Assembly (NCBI GenBank): GCA_023388515.1
Contig: JAEWGD010000027.1
Location: forward strand, 59,953 to 123,952
Direction of reading: 5' to 3'
Source: Bacillota bacterium
GTDB taxonomy: Bacteria > Bacillota > Clostridia > Oscillospirales > Ruminococcaceae
Length of the DNA: 64,000 nt
In this document: piece by piece, positions 43,830 through 52,884 of the stretch
How positions within the stretch are numbered: the stretch's first letter is position 1
Layout: each line of letters begins with the position of its first letter
Program-made: the position numbers and the translations under genes
The notes under the pieces: model-generated
Seen by the model: only the letters and a program-made list of their open reading frames with translations
Told to the model about the DNA's origin: nothing
Database searches by the model: none

Positions 43830-44507
43830 ATGAAAAAAGTCGGAATTATTGGGGCAATGCCATCAGAGCTTGCTGACATAAGAAGTATTTTGGGTGAGGC
43901 AAAAGTTGAAAATTACTCAGGCTTTGACTTCTATATTAATGAGATTAACGGCGTAACAACTATTAATGCCTGTTGTGGAATTGCAAAGGTAAATGCTGCT
44001 ATTTGTACACAGGTTATGATTGATAGATTTAATGTTGATGCAATTATAAATACCGGTATTGCTGGTGGGATGAATTCTGATGTCAAGGTATGCGATGTCG
44101 TTATATCAAATGAAGTTTTGCCACATGACTTGGAATTGAGATTTTTGGAGAATTATCCTCCTTATTGCAGCGTGTTTAAGGCTGATGGACAGCTTATTAA
44201 GCTTGCTCAAAAGGTGTGCAGGGAATTCGATATAAACTGCTTTGTGGGAAGAATTGTTTCGGGAGAGGCTTTTATATCTAGTAATGATATAAAAATGCAA
44301 ATCGTTGAAAAACTTAATCCTTATGCAGTAGATATGGAAAGCTCTGCTGTTGGGCATTGTGCTTTTATGAATAAAACACCGTTCGTAAGCGTTAGATGTA
44401 TTTCTGATAACGCTGACGATGATGGAGCAATGTCATTTGATGAGTTTGAGAAAATTGCAGCAAAAAGAGTTGCTGAAATAGTTTTAGAAATGGTAAAATA
44501 CATTTAA
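43830..44507 (+). CDS. mtnN: 5'-methylthioadenosine/S-adenosylhomocysteine nucleosidase
   Basis: The enzyme cleaves adenine from MTA and SAH in methionine and methyl-group recycling and can feed autoinducer-2 synthesis. The 225-residue product begins with the family stretch GIIGAMPSELADI, in which Glu13 corresponds to Glu12 of the E. coli enzyme. INTGIAGGMN, VDMESSAVGH (the substrate-binding Met-Glu pair) and SDNADDDG with the catalytic Asp follow. GGAGGA lies before the ATG. It has hairpins on both sides and is probably monocistronic. Confidence 0.95.
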   Translation: MKKVGIIGAMPSELADIRSILGEAKVENYSGFDFYINEINGVTTINACCGIAKVNAAICTQVMIDRFNVDAIINTGIAGGMNSDVKVCDVVISNEVLPHDLELRFLENYPPYCSVFKADGQLIKLAQKVCREFDINCFVGRIVSGEAFISSNDIKMQIVEKLNPYAVDMESSAVGHCAFMNKTPFVSVRCISDNADDDGAMSFDEFEKIAAKRVAEIVLEMVKYI

Positions 44508-44519
44508 TAGTTAGCAAAA

Positions 44520-44549
44520 AAGCGATACAAGTTTATAGGTGTATCGCTT
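44520..44549 (+). terminator. Hairpin after mtnN
   Basis: AAGCGATACA and TGTATCGCTT form a 10-bp stem with a 10-nt loop. The T tract is poor, and a TATAAT for the next gene follows at once. Confidence 0.6.
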
Positions 44550-44599
44550 GTGTTATAATAATATAATTTTTTATAATTACTGGTGGGGAGAAAATAAAT

Positions 44600-45247
44600 A
44601 TGTATTTGTTTGATGATGAGTTTTTTAAAAAAGAATATAATAGCTATTATGACTTGAGGGAAAAAGGTCTTAAAAAAGAGGCTAATGAGAAGTTAGAAGA
44701 GCTTATGGAATATTTTGATTCTCTTGATGACGATATGAAAAGAAGTATCTGTTACGAAATGTGCAGGCTTTATTTGGATGTAAAGGAAATATCAGAGCTA
44801 CAATTTCCTTTGTCACACCGCATTATTGCAATACTTGCTATGGATTGTGAAGAGAATAAAATGCCACAAATGCGATGGTATTATCAGCTTACTGGTGATA
44901 AGAAAATGCTTAAAAGAGCTTTTGAGCAGAAAAAGGACGATAAAAAAACGATACATTTGATGGTGGAATCGTTTCTATATGAGTTGTGGAATGGCTCACA
45001 TCATATGCCTTACTGTTGTTTGATTGATAAAGAGAGAAGTGATGAGCTTCTTGATAACCTTAGGAAGATTTTGGAGAGTTGTGAGTTGCCCGACGACATA
45101 AATAAGGAGTATGAGTATTATTTTAATCTCTATAATGACTGGTGGAGATTTGATAAGGATATGTCTACTAAGGGCTTTTTGGAATGGTGCGTTAAGAATA
45201 AACGTGATTATGATTGGGTTAAGGAATACTGTTTTGATAAGGATTAA
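44600..45247 (+). CDS. Uncharacterised helical protein
   Basis: I do not recognise the family. The 215-residue cytoplasmic protein is acidic to neutral and rich in helix-forming residues, with Tyr- and Trp-rich stretches (FNLYNDWWRFDKD near 180). TPR-like spacing is possible in the first 100 residues (DLREKGLKKEANEKLEELME). There is no signal peptide or metal motif. GGTGGGGAG lies before the ATG. Its last 4 bp overlap the end of the convergent gene at 45244, with no terminator between. Confidence 0.75.
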   Translation: MYLFDDEFFKKEYNSYYDLREKGLKKEANEKLEELMEYFDSLDDDMKRSICYEMCRLYLDVKEISELQFPLSHRIIAILAMDCEENKMPQMRWYYQLTGDKKMLKRAFEQKKDDKKTIHLMVESFLYELWNGSHHMPYCCLIDKERSDELLDNLRKILESCELPDDINKEYEYYFNLYNDWWRFDKDMSTKGFLEWCVKNKRDYDWVKEYCFDKD

Positions 45248-46368
45248 GTCAAGGGTTTAGATTTTCCTGTGTATTGCATAGCAATTCTGTTTTCGGGATT
45301 TTTATCGCAAAGATACAATACAAAAAGGAATAACCACTCCAATGGTTTCATTACCAAATATGTAAAATCTGCTCTTTTTGCTGTTGTTATATGCTTTGAT
45401 AAGGGATACCCATATTTATCATAATTAGTTCTGATAAATTTGTGTAGCTTTGGAGTTTTCTCCTGTATTAACTGTTCAAATGCGTTAGCAATGCATAACT
45501 GACGATTAACTACTATTTTTACACCATATCTTATACCACATCTTGTTGGTTTTACAAGTTGTGGATGTCCATTTACAGCTACTGTACAAAGATAATGCCC
45601 CTCATACATGACTGGTGGTGGAGATACCTTTTGAGAGAGCGTCCAATCACTTGTTTCAGTAAAGGCTTTTATTATTGCGTCAGGCTTTTGTCCGAATAAT
45701 ATAAGTATTATTAATTGAATTCCAAGTAATGGGATAGCTAAAATAAAGGGAATGAGATACCAACCAAGACTACGCTCAAGATATTTACTGAATGATGTTA
45801 ATAATGCACTTTTATATGTAATATTATTTTCTTTTATTCGCTGTACCTCAATATTAACCGTTTTTCTGATAAGCCTTATAGAGCAAAGTATGTAGTTGAT
45901 TGGGAAAAGCATCATATAGATACACAGAAAATTTGAAAAAATATTTTTACTCATTTGAATAACGAAAACAGTGCAGAGTGCAATGCCTATATAGATAGAC
46001 GATATGCAAATTATGGACATTATCGGTGGTAATTTTCCAAGCTTTTTGCTTAATATAAAATATCCTACGATTGCTATAAAAGCTAAAAATAAAACTGTTG
46101 GTTCATGCCAAGTGGCAATGGGTGTATGGTAATCAGTTGAACTACCACCCCCTAAAATTAAAGGCTCATTATAATCAAATTGCGAAAACTCTGTCCATAA
46201 TAACGCTGAAAGTATTATTCCTAATACAAATGTTAATCGGTCAACTAGTTTCTCTTTGATAGGATTCTTTTTAAATATATTTATGATATTGAGAATTGTT
46301 AGTATTAGTGGAACAATAAAAATAATTGTTATTAATAAAAATTCACCTATACCATATGAGTCATACAT
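45244..46368 (-). CDS. Multi-spanning membrane protein, DUF6688-like
   Basis: The 374-residue protein has about six hydrophobic segments in its first 250 residues. A conserved-looking cytoplasmic part follows (MYEGHYLCTVAVNGHPQ, then RCGIRYGVKIVVNRQLCIANAFEQ shortened to VNRQLCIANAFEQ), and it ends in another hydrophobic stretch and CDKNPENRIAMQY. I recall this C-terminal pattern from DUF6688 proteins, but only with moderate confidence. No enzymatic residues can be named. It overlaps the convergent gene by 4 bp. Confidence 0.7.
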   Translation of the reverse strand: MYDSYGIGEFLLITIIFIVPLILTILNIINIFKKNPIKEKLVDRLTFVLGIILSALLWTEFSQFDYNEPLILGGGSSTDYHTPIATWHEPTVLFLAFIAIVGYFILSKKLGKLPPIMSIICISSIYIGIALCTVFVIQMSKNIFSNFLCIYMMLFPINYILCSIRLIRKTVNIEVQRIKENNITYKSALLTSFSKYLERSLGWYLIPFILAIPLLGIQLIILILFGQKPDAIIKAFTETSDWTLSQKVSPPPVMYEGHYLCTVAVNGHPQLVKPTRCGIRYGVKIVVNRQLCIANAFEQLIQEKTPKLHKFIRTNYDKYGYPLSKHITTAKRADFTYLVMKPLEWLFLFVLYLCDKNPENRIAMQYTGKSKPLT

Positions 46369-46497
46369 ACTAGTGTCACACTCCTTATTAATATATAGCT
46401 ATATTAACACATTTAACTAGATAAGTAAAGAATTATATTTAAAGTTGGATTGGATACTAACAATGCTATAAATTTAGCATTTTATATAAAATAGTGC

Positions 46498-46526
46498 TTG
46501 AAAAGTTTAAGGCTTTGTTGTATAAT
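46498..46526 (+). promoter_or_regulatory. Sigma-A-type promoter of the first GH9 gene
   Basis: TTGAAA at 46498-46503 and TATAAT at 46521-46526 are 17 bp apart, 66 bp before the ATG. It looks like a vegetative promoter, not one for an alternative sigma factor. Confidence 0.7.
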
Positions 46527-46592
46527 TATGGGGTATAGAAATATGAGTTTATCGTTTGTGCGTATCTAATTTTTTAAGGAGAGGAATTAACT

Positions 46593-48806
46593 ATGAAGAG
46601 GTTATTTATACGAAGAGTTAAAGCGTTGGCAACCTGTTCCGCACTCTTATGTACGGCATTGGCTTTTCCGATGGGAATGAGTGGACAAAAGGTTGAGGCT
46701 GTTGATGTAGAAGTGAATTTTGCGAAAGCACTTCAGTATTCAATTTATTTTTATGATGCCAATATGTGTGGTACAGGGGTTTCAGAGAATAGTGAGTATG
46801 CTTGGAGGGGTGATTGCCATACTCAAGACGCAACACTTCCACTAGACAGCAAGCATACCAATATGTCGGAGAGTTTTATTTCTGCAAATAAAGCTGTGCT
46901 TGACCCAGACGGTGACGGAACAGTTGATGTTGCAGGTGGATTTCATGATGCGGGTGACCATGTAAAGTTTGGCTTACCAGAGGCTTATTCGGGTTCAACT
47001 CTTGGTTGGGGATATTATGAATTCAGAGATGCATATAAAGAAACTGGACAGGATGCACATATTGAAACGGTTTTGCGTTACTTTAATGATTACTTTATGA
47101 AAAGTACATACAGAGATGCAAGTGGTAAGGTTGTTGCATTTTGCTATCAGGTGGGCGATGGAAAGATAGACCATAGCGATTGGAGTGCACCTGAACTTCA
47201 AGGGGATATGTTTAGACCTGCACGTTTTGCTACTACTGAAGATGCGTCCACTGATTGCGTGTCAAATTCGGCAGCATCACTTGCAATAAATTATCTTAAC
47301 TTCAAGGATACTGACCCTGAGTATGCGGCACAGTGTCTTGATTACGCTACTGCATTATTTGAATTTGCAGAGGGAACTGCTAATAAGGACTGTGGAAGCG
47401 ATGGTGGTGGTGGATTTTATACTTCACAAAAGTGGGAAGATGACTACTGTTGGGGAGCAGTATGGCTTTATACTGCAACAAAAGAAAAAAAATATCTTGA
47501 TATAATTTTTGATAACCTTGATTATTATGCTCCATCAAGCTGGGTACATTGTTGGAATGATGTTTGGGGTGGAGTAATGTGTGTGCTAGCAGAGGCTGAT
47601 GATAGGGAAGACTTTGTTGGTGCATATAAGACATATAAAGGCAAGGAATATGAGGATATTGATTTTTGGAGTCAAGTTGGAAAAACTGTTGATGTATGGA
47701 TGACACAATACAATACTCCAGGTGGATATGCGTTCCTAAACACGTGGGGTTCTGCACGATACAACACTGCTGCACAGCTAATGGCACTTGTTTATGATAA
47801 GCATAATGGCGTATCTAAGTATGGTGAATGGGCTAAGGGGCAGATGGAATACATAATGGGTGATAACCCTCTTGGCAGAAGTTATATTGTTGGATATAGT
47901 GAAAATTCAGCTAAATATCCTCACCATAGGGCAGCATCAGGCTTGACAATGGCTGAAGACCCTCGTGAACAAAAGCACGTTCTATACGGTGCATTGGTTG
48001 GTGGACCTGGTGCTAATGATGAGCATAATGACACAACTGCTGACTGGGTTTTTAATGAGGTAACAATTGACTATAATGCAGCTTTTGTAGGGGCTTGTGC
48101 TGGGCTTTATGACTTATTTGGTGATGATACAATGAAAGTTACACCTGATTTTCCACCTGCTGAAAGTGAAGAAGCTGCTGAAACCAAATATTGGGTTGAG
48201 GCATTTGGCGTTGATGATGGCAAGGTAACTGCTGTAACTTTCTTTGTTTATGGCACTGCACCTGTTGCTGATAAAAAGATTTCAGTAAGATATTATTTTG
48301 ATTCAGCAGGGATGACTTCACTTGATAAAAATGATCTTGAATTTAGGCAATATTACGACCAGGTTTCAGCAGAAACTGATTTTACAGCAAAGCTTTCAGG
48401 GCCGTTCCAGTATAAGGATACATCTACATATTATATTGAGGTATCATGGCCAGGTTTTGCAATAGCAAATTCAAATAAAAAATATCAGTTTGCGATTGGA
48501 AGTTATGATGTAAATAATAAATGGGTTCCTAATGATGATTGGAGCCATCAAGGCTTAGAAATGGCTGACGATGCAGTGACAGGAGTTCCAGCAGAAACTG
48601 CAAATATTTGCGTATATTCAGATGGAAAGTTGGTTGGAGGAATGGAACCAGACGGCTCAACACCAGTGAAGGAAGTTACGTTAAAGGACGTAAAGAAGTC
48701 AGTTCTTGGTGCAAAAAAATCAGCTATTGCTGAGGATTTAAACGCTGATAAGAAAATAAATGTTTTTGATGTAGTTGCAAAGAAGAAGTCTATGATTAGT
48801 AAATAG
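46593..48806 (+). CDS. GH9 endoglucanase with CBM3c-like module and degenerate dockerin
   Basis: The 737-residue secreted product has a signal peptide to about residue 36. The GH9 catalytic domain (about 40-515) has FHDAGDHVKFG (Asp119 and Asp122, base and nucleophile helper), PHHRAASG and NEVTIDYNAAF with the acid Glu. A CBM3c-like module (about 525-690, KYWVEAFGVDDGKVTAVTFF cut to KYWVEAFGV) probably supports processive action on cellulose. The last 45 residues are dockerin-like but lack the first calcium loop; only DLNADKKINVFD remains. It has its own promoter and terminator. Cellulose or beta-glucan is the likely substrate. Confidence 0.93.
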   Translation: MKRLFIRRVKALATCSALLCTALAFPMGMSGQKVEAVDVEVNFAKALQYSIYFYDANMCGTGVSENSEYAWRGDCHTQDATLPLDSKHTNMSESFISANKAVLDPDGDGTVDVAGGFHDAGDHVKFGLPEAYSGSTLGWGYYEFRDAYKETGQDAHIETVLRYFNDYFMKSTYRDASGKVVAFCYQVGDGKIDHSDWSAPELQGDMFRPARFATTEDASTDCVSNSAASLAINYLNFKDTDPEYAAQCLDYATALFEFAEGTANKDCGSDGGGGFYTSQKWEDDYCWGAVWLYTATKEKKYLDIIFDNLDYYAPSSWVHCWNDVWGGVMCVLAEADDREDFVGAYKTYKGKEYEDIDFWSQVGKTVDVWMTQYNTPGGYAFLNTWGSARYNTAAQLMALVYDKHNGVSKYGEWAKGQMEYIMGDNPLGRSYIVGYSENSAKYPHHRAASGLTMAEDPREQKHVLYGALVGGPGANDEHNDTTADWVFNEVTIDYNAAFVGACAGLYDLFGDDTMKVTPDFPPAESEEAAETKYWVEAFGVDDGKVTAVTFFVYGTAPVADKKISVRYYFDSAGMTSLDKNDLEFRQYYDQVSAETDFTAKLSGPFQYKDTSTYYIEVSWPGFAIANSNKKYQFAIGSYDVNNKWVPNDDWSHQGLEMADDAVTGVPAETANICVYSDGKLVGGMEPDGSTPVKEVTLKDVKKSVLGAKKSAIAEDLNADKKINVFDVVAKKKSMISK

Positions 48807-48818
48807 CTGTTAGAATTA

Positions 48819-48858
48819 AAAATATCCGTTGCTCAATTAAGAGTAACGGATATTTTTG
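48819..48858. terminator. Bidirectional terminator between GH9 and the O-acetyltransferase
   Basis: AAAAATATCCGTT (48819-48831) pairs with AACGGATATTTTT (48846-48858) between convergent genes. Confidence 0.88.
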
Positions 48859-48865
48859 TTTAGGT

Positions 48866-49423
48866 TTAATCTTCAATAGTTTTTAGTATCCTTGCTGGAT
48901 TACCACCGATTACAACATTATCACCAAAGCTTTTTGTAACAACAGCACCAGACGCAACGACGACATTATCACCAAGAGTAACGCCAGGATTTATAGTAGC
49001 ATTGCCACCAATCCAACAGTTATCACCAATAGTAACAGGCTTCCCTAATTCTAAGCCAAGACAACGCTCGCTTGCTTTAATGGGGTGAGTAGCAGTATAT
49101 ATTCCAACCTGAGGTGCTATAAGGCAGTTCTTACCAATAGTAACCTTACACACATCAAGAATGACACAGTTATAGTTTGCGTAAAAGTTTTCACCAACAT
49201 GAATATTACAGCCATAATCGCAGTTAAAGGTTGGCTCAATATAAATTTTATTACCAGTTGAGCCAAAAAGCTTTTTTAGAATATCAGTGCGTTCTTCCGT
49301 ATCTGCTATTGATGTTTTATTGAATTTTTTAGTCAATATTCTAGCGTTATATCTAAGCTGAGTCAACTCCTCATCATTAGGGTTATACAGTTCTGGGGCA
49401 ATCATTTTTTCTTTTTCAGTCAT
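48866..49423 (-). CDS. Sugar O-acetyltransferase (maltose/galactoside type)
   Basis: The 185-residue left-handed beta-helix enzyme transfers acetyl from acetyl-CoA to a sugar 6-hydroxyl. An N-terminal helical segment ([16 protein letters not shown]) is followed by hexapeptide repeats, with [10 protein letters not shown] containing the catalytic His, then the C-terminal [10 protein letters not shown]. The family detoxifies or exports non-metabolised sugars. It stands between a GH9 gene and the hybrid kinase and might handle sugars from polysaccharide breakdown (inference). Confidence 0.92.
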   Translation of the reverse strand: MTEKEKMIAPELYNPNDEELTQLRYNARILTKKFNKTSIADTEERTDILKKLFGSTGNKIYIEPTFNCDYGCNIHVGENFYANYNCVILDVCKVTIGKNCLIAPQVGIYTATHPIKASERCLGLELGKPVTIGDNCWIGGNATINPGVTLGDNVVVASGAVVTKSFGDNVVIGGNPARILKTIED

Positions 49424-49450
49424 TTTTTCTCCTTTTAATTGTTGTTTTTG

Positions 49451-52400
49451 TTACAAGGATATACAATCCTTGCCCATCCCTTTCGCTCTATACAAGGCAT
49501 CGTCAGCTTGTCTAAGTAAGGTGTCTTTTGAGTATTTGTCACCAGGAGATAAAGTCACAATTCCGACAGATATCGTAACTACGTTAGCAACTTCAGAACT
49601 TTTATGAGCAATTGCCAAGCTTTTAATCGCTTTTCTAAGCTTTTCAGCAACCTTAATAGCTCCTCTTTTATCTGTTTCAGGTAGCAAGCAAGTGAATTCT
49701 TCTCCACCCCACCTAGCAACTAAATCACTTGGTCGCTTGAGTGTTATTTTTAACTCTTTAGCAACCCTTGCTAAGCAATTATCACCCTCAAGATGTCCGT
49801 ATGTATCATTATATTTTTTGAAATTGTCAATATCCATCATAAGAATCGACAGGCATGTACCAGAACGGATCGTTTTTTTCATTTCATCAGATAATGCCTC
49901 ATCAAACCTACGGCGATTAGGTATTTTTGTAAGAGGGTCAATAAATGAATTTTCTTTAAGGCAATCCTTATATTTTTTCAAATCAAGATGATTTTTAAGC
50001 TTTGTTTTAACAATAGGAATGCTGAAAGGCTTTTTAATATAGTCGATAGCACCAAGCTTTAATCCATATTCCTCGCTTTCGACATCTTGTATTGCAGTAA
50101 GAAAAACAACAGGAATATCCTTAGTTTTTTCATTTTCTCTAAGCTTTGAGAGCACCTCATAACCATCCATTCCAGGCATGACTATATCTAAAAGTATAAT
50201 ATCAGGTGGAGTTTCAACAGCAGTATCTAAAGCATCCCTACCATTTGTTATGACAGTAATATCATATTCAGAGGCCAAAGCAATTTTTAACAACTCTAAA
50301 TTCATAGGCGTATCATCAACTATCATAACTTTTTGTTTTCTTTCGGGATAAAAGTCTACATCATCAAACAAAGTTTCCATGTAATGCTTTATTCTTGTTT
50401 TTGTTGAATACAGCAGAGATATTGTAGCATATCTTTTCAGTATTTCATTTAGGCTATCAAAATCCAAAGGATTTTGAATAACTTCATCCATCCCAGCATC
50501 GAAACATTTGTTTTTTTCATATTGATTATTGTGAGTAGTTAACCCAATTATTGGAGTATGTTTAACGTTGCTTTCAATCTGTCTAATTTGCCTTGTTGCC
50601 TCATATCCGTCCATTAACGCCGTTTTACAACCTATAATCACAATATCATAATCTGAGTTTGCAAAGGCAATTACAGCCTCCTGCCCATCAAGAGCCACAT
50701 CATAATTATAAAATTCAGTTGAAATGTGAGTGATAAGTGCGTTTATGGTTAACTTGTCATTTTCAACAATAAGTACTCTTATTTTATTATCAGAGGAATG
50801 TTCTGGCAGTTTATAATTTAGAGTGTCACTTTTCAATATATTTGTGTCATTGGTTTTTACATTACCAAAGGTTTTCATAAGGGAGCTATAAAGGTCATCT
50901 TTTCTGAAGGGCTTATAAATTATTTCAACATTATTATTTGCTTTGATAAAAGATAAATTGTCAATTGCTTTTCGTGGGAATATGAGAAATAATGGTGTAT
51001 ATTTAGTGGAATCAATGGATTTTACAGCAGAAGTAAACTCATAGGATTTAATGTCATATGTGTCGTGGGAAATGAAGAATCCATCATAAATATCTTCAGT
51101 ATTTTTTATAATATTAACAATTGCATCAGCACTATTTCTATTTTCAACAGCTATAATACCTTTTTCATTTAGGTAGCTTTTTATTATATTATTAGTTACA
51201 ACATTACTCCCAACTACAAGAACTTTTTTATTTTTAAGCAATGAATAATCGGTTTTGTTATAACTAGGCTTTGCTTTTAATTTTTCAAGCCATACTGTAA
51301 AAGTGAAGGTAGTACCCCTGCCGACATTGCTTTTAACTCTGATTGTACCATTCATTTCGTCAATTATAGCCTTAGAAATATATAACCCAAGCCCAGATCC
51401 CTTGAACTTGTTATGAATAGTATTTTCAACCTGTTTAAAAGGTGTGAATAGTTCATCAATTGATTTCCGGGAAATGCCAATACCTGTATCTTTAATTTTA
51501 AATGAAATTTCATACTTTTTTTCATTGGTATTATCAAGTGTAACTTCGACAAAAATGCTACCCTTCTCAGTGAATTTAACGGCATTATTAAAAATATTTG
51601 AAATCACCTGTTTAAGCTTTGTGGAATCACCTAACACATAATTAGGTACATCTGGACGAATGAACAGATTAATATCAAGATTTTTATTATATAAACTTGC
51701 AGTGAAAGGTATAATAGCGTCCTCAATAGTTTTACATAAATCAAATGGGACATTAACAAGTTTGATACCCTTAACTTGAATTTTCGATACATCAAGAATA
51801 TCATCAGTTACAGTTTTCAAAAGCTTTGAAGAAATTTTAATATTATTAACAAACTCCGTCTGCTGTTGAGTTAACTGAGTGTTATCTAAAAGCTGTAAAA
51901 ACCCCATTAGACCGTTTAAAGGAGTCCTTATTTCATGTGACATATTTGCAAGGAACATACTTTTAGCCTCGCTATGAGCTTCAGCATTTTCCTTTGCTTT
52001 CAACAATTCAGCTGCTATTCTTTTTTTATTTGTAATGTCCCTAGAAATACCAAATATTCCGCATATTTCACCATTTGTATTGCGAATAGGCGTTTTATAT
52101 GTTTCATAAACAAATCTCCCATTTTCATTCTCAACGACTTCCTCAAAATAAGTTCGCTCGCCTGATTCCATTACAAGCTTATCTTTTTTAAGATATTGTT
52201 CAGCAGTTTGAGGAGGGAATATATCCTTATCAGTAAATCCAAGAATTTTGTCTATTTTTTTACCCCATGTGCGAGCAAACTCCTTATTGACATCAAGATA
52301 AACACCATCAGTGTTCTTAATCCAAGCCTGTATTGGAAGCGTATCAAATATTGCCATAACCTTAAACTCGGCATTTTTTAGTTCGTCTTCAACACTTTTT

Positions 52401-52765
52401 TGATTAGTTAAGTTGTAGATTATAATTACATATTCTTCGTTTGTATTTTTGTCTAAAACATCGCCGTACAATTTACAATGAATAGTGCCGTTATGAGTAT
52501 TAATTTTCAACTCAAAATTGCGTAAACATTCTTTATTCTTTATATATTCAATTAATTTATCCATCGCAGAAATATCAGAAATCAAGTTCACTTCATTAAT
52601 AGTTTTACCAATTAAGTTTTCTCTATCACACCCTAAGATCTCAACAAAAGCATCATTTATTTTATTGAAGGTAAACTTTTTAATGTCAATTACAGCAATG
52701 ATAGAAGGGCTTAATTCAAAAAGAGTTTGAAAAGAACTGTTGTTAATACCATTTGAATTGTCCAT
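49451..52765 (-). CDS. Hybrid histidine kinase-diguanylate cyclase with three receiver-like domains
   Basis: The 1104-residue cytoplasmic protein has, in order: PAS (about 10-125), PAS (about 135-250), HisKA with His277 in MSHEIRTPL, and an ATPase domain (about 380-490, DTGIGISR, GSGLGLYIS). A degenerate receiver-like domain (about 500-630) and a second receiver (about 660-780) follow. In the second receiver the phospho-acceptor position is Gly712 (IIGCKTALMDG) and the KP motif is NP. A complete receiver (about 810-930, Asp860) and GGDEF (about 945-1104, GGEEF at 1020-1024, I-site RPSD before it) end the protein. It should link an unknown signal to c-di-GMP synthesis. There is no membrane span. 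It starts 119 bp after cca. Confidence 0.9.
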   Translation of the reverse strand: MDNSNGINNSSFQTLFELSPSIIAVIDIKKFTFNKINDAFVEILGCDRENLIGKTINEVNLISDISAMDKLIEYIKNKECLRNFELKINTHNGTIHCKLYGDVLDKNTNEEYVIIIYNLTNQKSVEDELKNAEFKVMAIFDTLPIQAWIKNTDGVYLDVNKEFARTWGKKIDKILGFTDKDIFPPQTAEQYLKKDKLVMESGERTYFEEVVENENGRFVYETYKTPIRNTNGEICGIFGISRDITNKKRIAAELLKAKENAEAHSEAKSMFLANMSHEIRTPLNGLMGFLQLLDNTQLTQQQTEFVNNIKISSKLLKTVTDDILDVSKIQVKGIKLVNVPFDLCKTIEDAIIPFTASLYNKNLDINLFIRPDVPNYVLGDSTKLKQVISNIFNNAVKFTEKGSIFVEVTLDNTNEKKYEISFKIKDTGIGISRKSIDELFTPFKQVENTIHNKFKGSGLGLYISKAIIDEMNGTIRVKSNVGRGTTFTFTVWLEKLKAKPSYNKTDYSLLKNKKVLVVGSNVVTNNIIKSYLNEKGIIAVENRNSADAIVNIIKNTEDIYDGFFISHDTYDIKSYEFTSAVKSIDSTKYTPLFLIFPRKAIDNLSFIKANNNVEIIYKPFRKDDLYSSLMKTFGNVKTNDTNILKSDTLNYKLPEHSSDNKIRVLIVENDKLTINALITHISTEFYNYDVALDGQEAVIAFANSDYDIVIIGCKTALMDGYEATRQIRQIESNVKHTPIIGLTTHNNQYEKNKCFDAGMDEVIQNPLDFDSLNEILKRYATISLLYSTKTRIKHYMETLFDDVDFYPERKQKVMIVDDTPMNLELLKIALASEYDITVITNGRDALDTAVETPPDIILLDIVMPGMDGYEVLSKLRENEKTKDIPVVFLTAIQDVESEEYGLKLGAIDYIKKPFSIPIVKTKLKNHLDLKKYKDCLKENSFIDPLTKIPNRRRFDEALSDEMKKTIRSGTCLSILMMDIDNFKKYNDTYGHLEGDNCLARVAKELKITLKRPSDLVARWGGEEFTCLLPETDKRGAIKVAEKLRKAIKSLAIAHKSSEVANVVTISVGIVTLSPGDKYSKDTLLRQADDALYRAKGMGKDCISL

Positions 52766-52884
52766 AATATACCTCCATACAAATAAAATAAAGAGTTAGA
52801 TACTTTAATCATCTAATTTTCACATATTGCCTTACTAAAGTAAACGGTTAAAAGTAAACTTTTTGTAAATTTTCTATTGATTAA

